From Phaseolus vulgaris (taxonomy: Eukaryota; Streptophyta; Magnoliopsida; Fabales; Fabaceae), in NCBI RefSeq assembly GCF_000499845.2, contig NC_023756.2:30405895-30469894 (forward strand): DNA of 64,000 bases. Direction: 5' to 3'. A program made the translations under genes and the position numbers. This document shows positions 25,862 to 37,179 of this stretch, in pieces (position 1 is the first letter of the stretch; each line of letters opens with the position of its first letter). Below the pieces are notes generated by a model. That model worked only from the letters and a program-made list of their open reading frames with translations, did no database searches and was not told where the DNA came from.

Positions 25862-27056
25862 ATTCATCGATGTGTCGCCCAAAGACGTTTTGCAAGATTC
25901 GTCGCCGAGCTGTGGCCCACATCGTCGCAGAAGAGGAGGTGACAGAAAATCATGGAAGCATTGGCCCAGCTAGACCTCGGGGAATTGGTTGTCTTGAACC
26001 CATGAGGGTGCATGAGGCGATGACAGAGAAGAAACCTCCGGCAAAGCAGCCGCCATATGAGCCCAGGAAGCCTCAAACCAGGGCACGAATGAGGGAAGGC
26101 GCTCTCACTAGGCACAGTGATGAAACCATCCAGCCACACACAACCCCCATATTAATGAAGAAGAAGAAGCATTGGATTTGAGGACAAATCCTTTTCAAGA
26201 GAGAGGGGATGATGGTAGAGGCAAAAGCCCAAGCCCAACACATAGAAGATCTGGGCCAACTAAGCATCATTAGATGTCTCTTGTTGTAATAACTTTTGAG
26301 TAGTTTTTAGTAGAACATAAAGGGAGGTGTAGATATAGATATTAGAGGTGCAAATGTATAAAGATAAGTCACACCTTCCATGTGACATAAAAAGAAGGTG
26401 TAGGTGTAGATTTAGGAGGTGTCAAAGAAAGAAACCAAGTCACACTTCCCTTGTGACTAGGAATTGGCACCAAATTCAAATGCTTCTCATTTGAATTTTC
26501 CCACTTTAATTTCAGCCCTCTCACACTATAAATAAGAGGGCTTGGCTCATGTAATTGGAAGATTAATCAATGAGTGAATTGGTGCCAAATTTGTGCCAAT
26601 TACACTCTTGTCTCCTACCCTCCCTAGGATAGACGTTTGACCTTCAATTTTTCACTAGACCAAGTGATTAGGCCTCACCTATCACTCTCCATACCTATCC
26701 TTCACCTTCAAGGAATCCATAAGCTCTAAGTGAGCTCCTTGTCCTCTACAATCCATGAAGCTTCCTCCAATCCACCAAAGAAATCTCAAGGATTAAGGCA
26801 CCCTTCCATCACACAGCTTCTGAATAGACCTTAAGGAGCTGATTGTTATCCCCAACGTGGCAGATAGGCTGAGGTCACCTACAAAGATCGATAGAAGACT
26901 GGGGCCCAACAAGGACACTTGGTGCGAATTCCACCAAGCCTTTGGCCACAACTTGCGTAACTACTTAGCGCTGGGACACCAGTTAGATGAACTAGTGAGG
27001 AATGACTTTCTGAAGGAGTACCTACAAGAGAAACAAGGGGCACTGATGTAAGTGGC
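25862..27056 (+). pseudogene. gag C-terminal remnant of Tat copy 1 (interrupted)
   Basis: Two pieces: 25862-26112 (RPKTFCKIRRRAVAHI.AEEEV...PYEPRKPQTRARMRE) and 26817-27056 (DTWCEFHQAFGHNLRN.LALGHQL). Between them is a solo LTR with its own target duplication. The same residues occur in copy 2 at about 40660-41090 without that insertion. This is the end of the capsid/nucleocapsid polyprotein; a CxxxH-type knuckle remains. The N-terminal gag domain is lost, so no functional product is expected. Confidence 0.8.
26118..26811 (+). mobile_element. solo LTR inserted in Tat copy 1 gag
   Basis: It starts TGATGAAACC and ends CCTTCCATCA (TG...CA), flanked by the 5-bp duplication CACAG (26113-26117 and 26812-26816). 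Removing it and one CACAG restores alignment with copy 2. It holds AAAAGCCCAAGCCCAA, a TATA-like box (CACTATAAATAAGAGGGC near 26523) and a polypurine-like AAGAGAGAGGGGATGATG near 26194. It shares features with the LTRs at 42460-43358 and 53140-54193 (AAGCCCAAG blocks, paired GTCACA...TGTGAC boxes). Confidence 0.85.
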
Positions 27057-27089
27057 CCCAGTGGGAGATTAGGGGCATGATATACCAGT

Positions 27090-27849
27090 CCATGGAGAGG
27101 TCAACACAATCTCTGGGGGTTTTTCGGGGGGAGGATGCACCGCCTCCCAGAGAAAGAAGTATGCTAGGGACGTAATGGCAGTAGAAGCCAGCGAGCCTGA
27201 CTAGTCCCCCGAGCCCGACCTCTTCTTCACAAAGGCTGATCTATGTGACGTGATCCCACAGGACAATGACCCAGTGGTGATCTCTATGGTGATGGTAGGG
27301 AGAAAGGTGCATCGAGTCCTTATCGACCAAGGGAGCTCGACAGATGTGATGTTTTGGTCGACCTTCAACAAGCTGCAGCGGTCACCTGACCAGTTGAGAC
27401 CTTACGACGGCTGCCTATACGGTTTCGTGGGCAACCAAGTGGAAGTGAGCGGACACGTAGAGTTGAGGAGGACCTTCATAGACGGCACTGCATCCCACAC
27501 TGCTAATATAAGGTATCTCGTTGTCAACGCCCCTTCAACTTACAACATCCTTTTAGGGAGACCTGCCCTAAACATGATAGGAGCAGTAGCCTCGACGAGT
27601 CATATGAAGATGAAGCTATCCTCACTTGAAGGAGCCGTGATTACCATCAAATATGACCAGAAGGCGGCGCAGAAGTGCTATGAGAATAGTATGAAGACAA
27701 AAAGAGGAGTGTGCACCGTGACTAACCAGCCTCAAGGGGAGAGGGGGTCGCCCGAGTTGAGATCGCCTGGGAAGGGTGACTCGAGCCTGCAAAGGAGGTA
27801 CTGGAAAAGGAGATTGGGGGAAAAAAGTTTAAACTCGGCAGGTCCCTGA
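27090..27849 (+). pseudogene. retropepsin-type protease region, Tat copy 1
   Basis: The aspartic protease would process the polyprotein. The conserved gag-protease linker HGEVNTISGGFS is followed by KADLCDVIPQDNDPVVIS, the catalytic loop VLIDQGSSTDVMFW (Asp near 27325), and NAPSTYNILLGRPALN, the second conserved block of this family. A stop lies upstream (near 27202), and the open frame ends at 27849 by frameshift rather than reading into RT. It is missing altogether from copy 2. Confidence 0.8.
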
Positions 27850-27869
27850 GTCAGGAGGCACAAGACCAG

Positions 27870-28815
27870 ATTGCCGAGGTGATAGCGCGACACCTGGATA
27901 CCTTTGCGTGGTCTGCCTCAGACATGCCTGGCATCGACCTTGATTTCTTGTGGCATCGTCTCACCATGGACCCATAGGTTCGGCCTGTACCCCAGAGGCG
28001 GAGAAAGTTTAACGAGGAGAGGTGAATGGTCATCGGGCTAGAGACCCAAAAGTTGTTGAGTGCTGGTCACATAAGGGAAATCCAATATCCTGAGTGGCTA
28101 GCCAAATTAGTATTGGTCAAGAAGGCCAATGGTAAGTGGAGGATGTGCGTCGACTTCACAAAACTGAACAAAGCTTTCCCGAAGGACTCATATTCGTTGC
28201 CCAACATCGGCGCCCTGGTGGACAACGTGTCGGGCTGCAGGCTTCTCAGTTTCCTGGATGCTTTCTCCGGGTACAACCAGATCTGGATGCATCCCAGAGA
28301 AGAGTGCAAGACGGCGTTCATGAAAAAACTCTCCTATTATTGCTATAAGGTGATGCCCTTTGGGCTCAAGAATGCAGGCGCAACCTATCAGAGGTTGACA
28401 GACAAAGTACTCGCCCCCATGATAGGGCGAAACGTTCAGGTGTATGTGGACGACATGGTTGTCACCTCCCAGGTGAAGGACCAGCATGTTGCCAATTTAG
28501 ATGAGCTATTCACCATGATAGCCAAGTACAAATTGAAGTTGAACCCCGAAAAATGCGTATTTAGGGTAGAGGCAGGAAAGTTTTAAGGGTTCTTACTCAC
28601 CGAGCAGGGAATAGAGGCGAACCCCGAGAAGTGTGCAACAATTATAGCTATGAGGAGCCCAATCTCGGTGAAGGAGGTGCAACAATTGACAGGGCGAATG
28701 GCCGCCTTGTCTCGGTTTGTATCGACACGAGGGGATAGGGGACACCCCTATTTCCAGTGTTTGAAGACAAGCGAGTGCGAAGAATCGTTCCTCAAGCTGT
28801 AAGAATACCTAGCCA
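27870..28815 (+). pseudogene. reverse transcriptase region, Tat copy 1
   Basis: The RT core would copy element RNA into cDNA. Seen blocks: GHIREIQYPEWLA.LVLVKK, NGKWRMCVDFT.LNKA, GCRLLSFLDAFSGYNQI, YCYKVMPFGLKNAGATYQR, the active-site loop VYVDDMVV (near 28443) and KLNPEKCVF. Stops interrupt at about 27976 (DP*VRP), 28022 (EER*MV) and 28585 (KF*GFLL), and another lies near 28801. The family's residues around the YVDD box are intact, so decay is modest. Confidence 0.85.
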
Positions 28816-29610
28816 GTCCAGTGTTGTGCAAACTGCTGCTAGGTACTCCGCTCCGCCTATACTTCGCCATCACAGAGTGGGCGATTAGTTCAGTCCTCGT
28901 CTAGGAGCAGGACCACGTGCAGAAACCTATATACTTTGTCAGCAAAGTCTTGCAAGGGCTTGAGGTGCGATACCAGGCCATCAAAAAAGCAGCTCTAGCT
29001 GTGGTGTTCGCAGCACGAAGGCTCTGCCACTACTTCCAGAGTTTCTTTGTGATTGTGATGACGAACCTTCCTATTCGCAAGGTCTTTCAGAAACTTGATG
29101 TGGCAGGACGAATGGTGCGTTGGGCGGTTGAGTTGTCAGAGTTCAATGTACAGTATGAACCAAGAGGACCTATCAAGGACCAGGTTTATACCGACTTCGT
29201 GGTAAAACTCTCCTCGGCAGCCACACATTAAAAAGTAGTAGACTTCAGGTGAGTCCTCTCCGTGGACGAGTCCTCCAACCAATAGGGCAGTGGGGCTGAC
29301 GTCATTTTGGAAGGGCCAAATGGGTTACTGATCGAGCAGGTCCTACGGTTTGCCTTCAAAGCTAGTAACAACCAAGCCGAATATGAGGCCTTGGTCACAA
29401 GAATGTTGCTAGCCAAGGAGATGGGTGCTAAACGTCTACTGGCAAAGAGTGATTCGGTGTTAGTCACAAGGCAGGTTACAGGTGAGTACCAGGCCAATGA
29501 CCCCCACATGGCCGCTTACCTGGAGTACGTCAGAATCTTGAAAGAGGCTTTTTTTTTTGGAATTCGAGCTGTTACACATCCCCAGAGAGCAGAATGCCCG
29601 AGCTGACGTG
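28816..29610 (+). pseudogene. RNase H plus second (archaeal-type) RNase H region, Tat copy 1
   Basis: The first RNase H runs about 28816-29230 (KPIYFVSKVLQGLEVRYQAI, LAVVFAARRLCHYFQSF). After a stop near 29229, a second RNase H-like domain runs about 29285-29560: GADVILEGPNGLLIEQ, FKASNNQAEYEALV, LAKSDSVLVTRQVTGEYQ. The ASNNQAEYEAL block with its conserved Glu, and the downstream Ser-Asp, are the marks of the extra RNase H of the Tat lineage. A run of T at 29550-29557 coincides with a frameshift. Several stops; inactive. Confidence 0.8.
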
Positions 29611-29779
29611 CTAGCAAAGCTCGTCAGCTCAGGCAAGGGGGCAGACAGAGGACAGTCATACAGGAGACCTTGAGGACACCCTAAACCACCACGTCGAGCA
29701 AGTAAGCATTTCAAAGGGCGAAAAAAGAGGTCAACGATCGTTGACTCAGGAAACACTGAAGACACCCAGGATAAACGTA

Positions 29780-31018
29780 TACGATTCGCTAAGGGGGAGA
29801 GTCATTGCACGTCTGCCTAGTCGACGAGGGTGAAACCTGGATAACGCCCTATAGAAGCTACCTAGTTGATGGAGTGCTCTCGCTGGAGCCAGCGGAAGCC
29901 ATGGTCATCAAGAAAAACACAAATAGATATACCCTGGTTGATGGGAAGTTGTTTAGACATGGTTATGCTCACCCTATCCTGTCTTGTGTAAGCAGTGCAC
30001 ACGTATCATGGTAGAGCTTCATGAAGGGATATGTGGGAGTCACATCGGCGACTGAGCTCTCTCATGAAAAGCCATTCGGGCGGGTTACTATTGGCTGACC
30101 ATAAGGGAGGATTTCACAAAGTACGGACAACGATGCAAGCAGTGCCAACGGCATGCCAACTGACATCATGCGCCCCCGGAGGAGCTACGATCGATCCACA
30201 ACCCATGGCCTTTTCACACCTGGGGAATCGACATCCTGGGGCTTTTTCCTCTAGCGGTTTGTCAGATGAAGTACCTCGTGGTCGCTATAAAGTACTTCAC
30301 AAAGTGGGTAGAGGCCGAGCCCATGGTGCAAATCACAACCCACAAAGTTCAACACTTTGTGTGGAAGAACATAGTTTGCCGCTTTGGAATCCCAAAGCGT
30401 TTGGTGTCCGACAATGGCACCCAGTTTGCAAGCCAGAACTTAGGCAAACTATGTATGGAGCTTGGTATCAAGCAGGTGTTTGCATCAGTCGAGCACCCCC
30501 AGACGAATGGGCAGGTCGAGTCCGCCAACCGAGTTTTGCTCAGGGGTCTAAAGAAAAGGTTGGAGAAAGCCAAAGGAACTTGGGCAGACGAGGTCCCCAT
30601 AATTGTGTGGGCCTACCACACCACTCCTCAGTCCACCACCAAGGAGACGCCTTTTAGCCTGGTGTATGGTTCGGACGCCATGATTCCTGTTGAGATCCAG
30701 GAAAGTTCACCTCGTTTCCAGAACTTCGTGGCCGAGGAGTCTAACGAGGAAAGAAGGGTGAACTTAGACTTGCTGGACGAGGTCAGGGAAGAAGTGCACA
30801 TCATGGTTGAAGCCTTAAAAAGAAGGGTAGAGTACAAGCACAAGTCCAAGTTGAAACCTCGGCAGTTCCAGGTCGCCGACTTGGTGATGAGAAAAGCTCA
30901 CCCCTACCAGCTGGAAAACAAGTTATCTTCTAAGTGGACTAGTCCATTTTGTGTGATAGAAGCACCCGGGAACGAAGCGTACAGACTTGAGACCTTGGAA
31001 GGTGGGACGATTCCCTAA
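29780..31018 (+). pseudogene. integrase region, Tat copy 1
   Basis: Integrase would insert cDNA into the genome. The HHCC zinc region (LHEGICGSHIG ... RCKQCQRHAN) is broken by stops and a frameshift near 30045-30170. The catalytic core is open from 30266: Asp in the WGIDILG block just upstream, Asp in VSDNGTQF (near 30406), Glu in QTNGQVESAN (near 30514). The C-terminal part (FQVADLVMRKAHPYQ...LSSKWTSPF) ends at 31018. The DDE residues survive but the N-terminal half is dead. Confidence 0.85.
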
Positions 31019-31190
31019 ACATGGAATGAGATCAACCTTAAATTTTATTTTAGTTAGTCATATCGTTGTACACAGTTAAGGGGACACTCTTTTTCCCTTA
31101 TCAGGGTTTTTTAACGAGGTCACCCAATAAAAAAGTTAGTTGAATAATATGTGGCGATGTATTATACAGTAAAAAATGTGAACCTCGCCT

Positions 31191-31790
31191 TTGCCTTTAT
31201 ACGCCAAGGTCAAGAACAACAAGTGAACCTCTCCCTTGCCTTTATACGCCAAGGTCGAGAATAACATGGTTCCAAGTAAAACGTCTCCCTTGCCTTTATA
31301 CGCCAAGGTCGAGAATAGTATGGTTCCAAGTAAAACGTCTCCCTTGCCTTTATATGCCAAGGTCGAGAACAACAAGTGAATCTTTCCTTTGCCTTTATAC
31401 GCCAAGGTTGAGAATAGTATGGTTCCAAGTAAAATGTCTCCCTTGCATTTATACGCCAAGGTCGAGAACAACAAGTGAACCTCTCCCTTGCCTTTATACG
31501 CCAAGGTTGAGAATAGTATGGTTCCAAGTAAAACGTCTCCCTTGCCTTTATACGCCAAGATCGAGAATAGTATGGTTCCAGGTAAAACGTCTCCCTTGCC
31601 TTTATACGCCAAGGTCGAGAATAGTATGGTTCCAAGTAAAACGTCTCCTTTGCCTTTATACGCCAAGGTCGAGAACAACAAGTGAACCACTCCCTTGCTT
31701 TTACATGCCAAGGTCGAGACCAGTAAAGTTTCGAGCAAACGTCTCCTCTGCCTTTATGTGTTAAGATTGAGAAAGGTAAAGATCGAGTAG
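31191..31790. repeat. 3'-UTR minisatellite, alternating 54- and 45-bp units
   Basis: About eleven units start TTGCCTTTATACGCCAAGG. A-type (54 bp) continues TCGAGAATAGTATGGTTCCA; B-type (45 bp) continues TCGAGAACAACAAGTGAACC. Order from 31191: B A A B A B A A A B, then a diverged A and a decayed unit to about 31790. Both unit lengths are multiples of 3, so long ORFs appear on both strands; they are artefacts. It lies between integrase and the antisense gene, the hypervariable 3' UTR of Tat-lineage elements. Confidence 0.95.
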
Positions 31791-32127
31791 GAGCAAGTTA
31801 GTAAAGGGACGTGCTACTTTGGTAAGGGCGATCATTGACGCGTTGATTGGTTGGCAAGATTGTTTCAAAACACGCAAGATAACTGAGAATAGGCACAAGA
31901 CTAAGTTCGAAGAAGGAAGCATTCACACATAGAAGGGACAAATACAAAAAAAAAAGACTTCATACATAAATATATATACATAACCACCAAATGTTCATCA
32001 AGTTACATAACAAAGTCATTAGCAAGAGGATTCACCACCGCTACTCAGCGTCCACCGATTGCCCATCAACAATGGTCTTGTTCAAACCAGTTTGAGAAAG
32101 GTCCACCCCAGGATGCACGCAGGCAAC

Positions 32128-33857
32128 CTAGGCCATGGCATCCTCAAACCCTGCTGCGTAGGAGTCAGTAGCGTCACTAGTAAGCTCATCTTTGGTCTGC
32201 TGGAAGAGTTCATCCTTGTGGACCACTTCCTCCTTCAGCTTGGCCATCTCCTCATCCAGCTTGGCCAATGTCTCCTTCACTTCGGCCATCTCCTCATCTT
32301 TGCCGCCAAGCTCTTTCTTCAGACATTCCACCTCAGTGCGGAGGTCGCTGTTTCTAGCATATATCCTCAAGGTCTTTTGAGATTTCTCAAACAAGAGACC
32401 CTTGGTTTCTCGGTTAGCTTTGCGAAGCTCCTCCACCTCCAAGGTAAGCCTTGTCACTCGGCGTTTCAGTTTAGTGGTTTGGAGGGCTTCTTGGCTAGCC
32501 TACTCCTTTGCCCTCCGTATCTTAGAGAGGAGAAGGTTGGACCCAACAAGGGTTTCCCCAAGGTGCCTTGACACGTGCTCCAACAAGGGGTCCTCCTCCA
32601 AGCTCCCCAGCCTCTCTTTGGTTTGGGTGGATTGCAACACTTTCTGGAGAAAGGAAGACAGATCGGTAGAGGGGTCCCACTGGTCGCCCTCCGAGGCACT
32701 CTCCCCTACCTTCTTGCACCATGATGTCGCGAGGAGAAAAGGCGCTAGGAGGGCACTCCTTGTAGGAGGGGGCCTGACCATCCGAGTCTGATGGCACAGA
32801 AATGGCGGCATCGGCCTTGCGCTTCCTTTTACAGACGAGACCTGAGTAGGTATCCTCGTCCTCGGAAGGAGCCACCTCAGCAACCTCAGCTACCCCTTTG
32901 AGCCTCTTATCCTTGACCAAGGGGCCTGGGGCAGAGGGGACAAGGGCAAAGGGGACATGAGCAATCTTTTTTTGCATGGCCACGATAGTCAAATGTCTCC
33001 TCTTCTCCGCGTCGAGCACCATGCCTACATAAGAACTAAAGGAATTCAAACAAACAACACACATAAGCAAAGCAATGCTAACAGATATAAGGGGGAGGGG
33101 GTACCGATGTAAGCCTTAAAGGATGTGGGGCAGTACTCGTGCTTAATCAACTCGGAAGAGCTGAACACTACTCGGAGGTTGGAGAAGAACTCGCACATCT
33201 CTCGTTCCTGCGCAGGTAAGTCTTCAAGGCACCTGGGTTTCTTGAGCCCAGGTTTCTTTGTCCAGTACAGGGGAAACCCATCCAAGTTGCAGCGGATCTT
33301 GAAGAACTTACCCTTGAAGCCCTTGTACGATTGCTGGAAGAGGGTTATGAAAACTCTCCTAGCAACCCCATTGAAGCTCACCCACAACTTTTTGCCCGAG
33401 CTTTTGGCTTCAAAGAAGTAGAGGAAGACATCCACTGATGGCAGATTGCCAAAGTGGTGACATAGGATAGAGAACGCCCGAACGAATGCCCAATTGTTTA
33501 GATGTAACTGGGCGGGGGCGACATTAAGCTCGGTGAGGAGGGCTCGTTCGAAACTGGCAAAGGGAAGGCAAAGGAGGAGCTTTTTGAAGATGGTGGAATA
33601 GATAAAACAAAATGGCCCCTCTGGGTCCAAAGACTTGTCGCAGCAGACCGGTTCACCCACCCTGCAAGGCACAACTTTGACAAACTTGTCGTGCTCCTTG
33701 CCAAAAAGACCGTGTTTTTAGGATCCTCACTCTTCCTATAAGTCACTATACTCGCGTGGGTCGTAAAATCGGAGGTCTCTCCTAAGAGGTTACTAGGTGC
33801 CCAGGGGTATAGGGATTTGTAGTTAGGGGAGGGAGGAGCTGGGGTTGTTTGATCCAT
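32128..33857 (-). pseudogene. antisense accessory gene of Tat copy 1 (gypsy-type transposon domain plus coiled coil)
   Basis: This gene reads opposite to gag-pol. Exon 1 (33857-33105) begins MDQTTPAPPSPNYKSLYPWA and contains LNNWAFVRAFSILCHHFGN and FLYFFEAKSSGKKLWVSF, which resemble the Pfam 'putative gypsy type transposon' domain. A good 80-bp GT..AG intron (33104-33025) joins it in phase to exon 2 (33024-32128), which has a K/R-rich segment (KRKRKADAA) and a C-terminal heptad-rich coiled coil (KKELGGKDEEMAEVKETLAK) ending at 32128. It is broken by frameshifts near 33715 and 32715 and an in-frame stop near 32500. Antisense ORFs occur in other Tat elements; their function is unknown. The 33858-34376 stretch may hold its promoter. 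Confidence 0.7.
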
Positions 33858-34376
33858 CTTGTGGAGAAAAGCTAAAAGAAGAAAGAAGAAAAAACGTAAA
33901 TTTCAGAAGAAGAAATTGTGTGTTTCAGAAAGGAAAACAGACAAGTAGAAAAATAGAGAGCAACGATCATAAAGTGCGAGAAATGTAAACAGACCCAGCG
34001 CAGTTAAAGCAGATTAGGAGCATCGGAATTGTAAGGCGAAGGAAGGTATAAAATAAAAAACATACCTTGGAGTGATTATGCTTCGAGGAGACGAAGTGTT
34101 CTGAGGAGAAAGACAGAGCGTTTGGAAGCAGAAATGTTTGAAAAATGCACAAGAGAAGGAAGCATGAAAATCGAAGGGTTAAACCTATAAGGGGCAGCGC
34201 AAGCGCCAACGCGCCTCGGCCGTTGATCTAACCACGTGTACGCTGGGGAGAAAGTGTGGTGAAACGTCACCTCGAGGCACTGTGCGCATCCTGTCACTCA
34301 TCCACCACGTAGGTTGCCATAGGCGAGCAGTTAGTCTCTTCGCTGAACAATTTTCAGCTCGAGCCTGAGAGGCTTG

Positions 34377-35079
34377 TGTACTAGCCAGACCTTGAACATT
34401 GGCATCAGACATCGACACTTGTGGAGCAGGTCGGCTCGGTGGACTAGTCACGATGGACCCAACAATCGTATGTAGCAAAGATTATACAAAGAAAGACCTA
34501 ATTCGCGGGAGAGTCCATGCACGTGGTGTGTATAGCACATTCGGGTCTAACACATATAAGTATTCCCTAGAGGTGCCTAAGCCCACGAGTGCTAGGATTT
34601 TCAGGGAAAGCTGCATGCATGGCACGTGAGGAATTAGGGCACCAACAGAAAGTATGGAGCTCGCAGAGTTGGTACCCTGGTGGCCATATCGTCAGACTTT
34701 GCACTCCAAAAGAGGAAGGTTCTTTGCGGTTGTTGTGCTAAGATTGCGTAACAACGCGACATGATGTCCTCCTAGTAACCTAATTTCACTAGAGGAGAGG
34801 CTCTAGTGGGACAAGGAGTTAACCTAATAAAACCTATAAAAGGGAGTTCAGATCCTTGATAAAGGTATGCCGTTTCTAAGACTGAAACTATTTTACTTAC
34901 TCATTGTTTCTTAGCCCAGTACTTACTTGATCGTTGATGTGTAATCAACAAGTAGGGCCCCCTCTGTTTCAACGAAGCCGCTCTCCATCACCTAGAAGAG
35001 AGCACATAAATCTCCATAAATAGGAGGAGCCATCGCCTACTTTTGAAGTCAATGGCGGTTTGGTCAACCGGCGAGAACA
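34377..35079 (+). repeat. 3' LTR of Tat copy 1
   Basis: It begins TGTACTAGCC and ends CCGGCGAGAACA, matching the 5' LTR of copy 2 (TGTACTGGACC ... CCGGTAAGAACA) with indels. Shared internal blocks include GTGTGTATAGCACATTCGGG-like sequence, GTTGGTACCCT, and a TATA box in CCTATAAAAGGGAG (near 34834), the likely promoter. Position 35080 onward is unrelated copia sequence. Confidence 0.85.
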
Positions 35080-35084
35080 TTCAA

Positions 35085-35786
35085 CCAATGTGTTAATTTC
35101 TAGCTTGTGTTCTCTTAGTTTTCCAAATAAGGATGTTATAATCATTGAGGATAAGTCTTTTGATTTCAATATTGTAGTGATCTTAGGTTGTCATCTCCTA
35201 TCCAAGCATTGCAACACCTTGATGTTCAACTTATATTTTTCAAAAACATTTCCAGGTCCAATAAGATGGGTTACAATATGTGTAAAGAATTTCGACACAT
35301 CTGGAATAGTTTCTCTTTGTTGCATTATAAAGAGTTCATACTTTGGATCAATTAATGCTTCCTAACACTTTTAATGTTTGATGTAACTTCATGTGTGACT
35401 TTTAGAGTATCACACACGTCCTTTGTTGAGCTTCATTGAGATGCTCTAAAGAATTCATCAGGATTTAAAGTTTTTTTTTCCATATAATCATATTAAGCCT
35501 GTTTTATTTTCAGCAACAAACTTTTCAAACCATGTTTTTCCAACAAATGTATTGCCAACAACATGTATATGAATGAAATGACCATTAATAATTGTATATT
35601 TGATTCCTCTATTAATGGATTTAATAAATATTTTCATTCTCACTTTACAAAATTGGTAGTTAACCCGTTCAAACATAGGTTGTCTATTTAGATGCACCTA
35701 CATAAAAGAAAGCTTGTTCTCAACCATTTTCTTGAAAACTATATTAGAACTTGAGTAAATTTCAAGAACTTGCTCTTAATACCAAT
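35085..35786 (-). pseudogene. copia gag relic (Sirevirus-like)
   Basis: Minus-strand translation in several frames gives the N-terminal gag block NRQPMFERVNYQFCKVRMKI and, further on, a block matching the Sirevirus-like gag at 52600-53000 (FGKLREHKLEIN). It is cut off at 35085 by the Tat 3' LTR. Immediately to the right is a GCTCTTAATACCAAT stretch, the decayed tRNA-Met-type primer site, and then the element's 5' LTR. Frameshifts and stops throughout. Confidence 0.65.
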
Positions 35787-36633
35787 TGTTAAATTCTAGG
35801 GGTCAAGTTCAAGAGGTGGTGAATATAAATATTACTAATTTTAAAATAAAATGATAAATGATTAATGATTTTGTTGATGGAAATGCAATACACCAATTTA
35901 AGTGCATAATTAAAGATCAGTTGAAAGATATTTCAAGATATAAGGTATATGACAGGTATAATGTGCAATATAAGAAGAGAGCAATATACAAAAATATTCT
36001 CATTGATTTGTTTTATCACTAGAGCTATATTCAGTTGCTTAGCCACACCATTCAAGCGCCACATTATATACTTTAAGTATTACAAACACTCATCAAAATA
36101 GTGAAATAAAAACTACAGAAGAACCTAAGCCTTGAGCCCTACAAGACTTGGTATCACACCTTGTAACACATTATTACAAGATGAACCTGGAAACCCTATC
36201 CAAGCCACTATATAAACACGAAAACATAGCAAAAACAAGAATAATGTCACCTAGACAAAGATAATAGCAACAATAGTAAGATAAACTAGGTGAGAAATAA
36301 TGTTTTATTCTTCAACCATGATATTGATAATAATTTGGTTAAAGAAAACTTCAAGAAAATCTCAATTGATTTTTCCACAATTTGGTTTTTGAAAAGAGTG
36401 GAATATATAAAATCTCAATCTAAGTAATCAATTAAAGTAGAGTTTCGAAGGAGACACTTAGTTTTTATTGATTAAAGCATCAATTAATTGATTAAACTTA
36501 GTGATTTTAATCAATTAATTGATTAAAATAAAAGGATTCAAAGGGTCATGGGTTTTTACGAGATCTTCAAATATCTTCGATCTAGTATGTAAAATAGTTT
36601 GATTCATCAAATAATATGATCATAGATTCAACA
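35787..36633 (-). mobile_element. 5' LTR of an old copia element
   Basis: On the plus strand it starts TGTTAAATTC next to the primer site (AATACCAAT) and ends near TTCAACA. The layout matches the copia LTRs at 55145-56598 and 38840-39963 (CAAGTTCAAGAGG.GGTGAAT near the primer side). Its right border is less sure because no target duplication or partner LTR is present. It contains a perfect 26-bp palindrome. Confidence 0.5.
36504..36529. repeat. 26-bp perfect palindrome in copia LTR
   Basis: The half-site ATTTTAATCAATT is followed directly by its exact reverse complement. A shorter version (CAATTAATTGATTAAA) lies just upstream at about 36480-36496. Palindromic motifs in the U3 part of LTRs are a reported feature of Sireviruses. 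Confidence 0.85.
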
Positions 36634-36666
36634 ATAATATGATGTGTACCTTTATCATATTGTAAA

Positions 36667-37179
36667 TGTACTGTCTAGGCTAAATGGTCGAAAGATCAAA
36701 AGGCCGCAAGGTTGACCGAAAGGTAGAAAATGCTAATAATAAGATTGAAAAACAAATAAGAAATGAATAAAGAATTAAATAGTAAAATACTGTAGTAAAG
36801 CCCATTATATAGGCCCAAACACGGTGGTATGTTTAATAAATATTAGGTAAAAAGAGAAAAAGCCCAAATGGGTATTAAACCCAACAAAGGACTACTATAA
36901 ATAGGTGAACAACCTAAGAGGTAAGTAGAATGAATTTTATCTGATAATTAACTAAAACCAATTATGACTTTTTTATCAGAGCCCCTTGCAGGTACACCAC
37001 CCCGAGAGTTGATAACGAAGATAAAGGTCGAGAGTTCTAGTTGACGAAGCCCATCAAGTGAGAGCCCACAACTTATATTCAAGCCCAAATCAATCAACAA
37101 TGTAGCCGACAACCCAAACCCAAGAAGCCGATAAGTCTAGAGAAGAGGAGATTCTTTGTTTCTAGGCCCAGTAAGAACA
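36667..37179 (+). mobile_element. probable solo LTR
   Basis: It starts TGTACTGTCTAGGC and ends CAGTAAGAACA. It is bordered by GTAAA (36662-36666) and ATAAA (37180-37184), a 4/5 match for a target duplication. It contains a TATA box (CTATAAATAGG near 36897) and CCCAAA/CCCAAC motifs, and a TATCAGAGCCCCTTGCAGG block typical of a gypsy LTR R/U5 region. No coding sequence. Confidence 0.5.

Larger units (their letters stand above)
25862..35079 (+). mobile_element. Tat/Ogre-lineage Ty3/gypsy retrotransposon, copy 1, 5'-truncated
   Basis: Domain order is gag (C-terminal part), aspartic protease, reverse transcriptase, RNase H, a second RNase H-like domain, integrase, 3'-UTR minisatellite, an antisense intron-containing gene, and the 3' LTR (34377-35079). 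The second RNase H and the antisense ORF are traits of the Tat lineage. The 5' LTR, leader and most of gag are missing; similarity to copy 2 starts near 25862. A solo LTR (26118-26811) interrupts gag. Several in-frame stops and frameshifts in pol make it defective. The right flank is an older copia gag relic, suggesting insertion into it followed by loss of the left part. Confidence 0.9.

Noticed and set aside
27250..31018. Functional gag-pol in Tat copy 1
   Set aside because: Several in-frame stops and frameshifts, an interrupted gag and no 5' LTR.
31136..31764. Long ORFs on both strands (200, 141 and 136 codons)
   Set aside because: They are frames through the 54/45-bp minisatellite; unit lengths divisible by 3 keep them open. 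No start context or domain.
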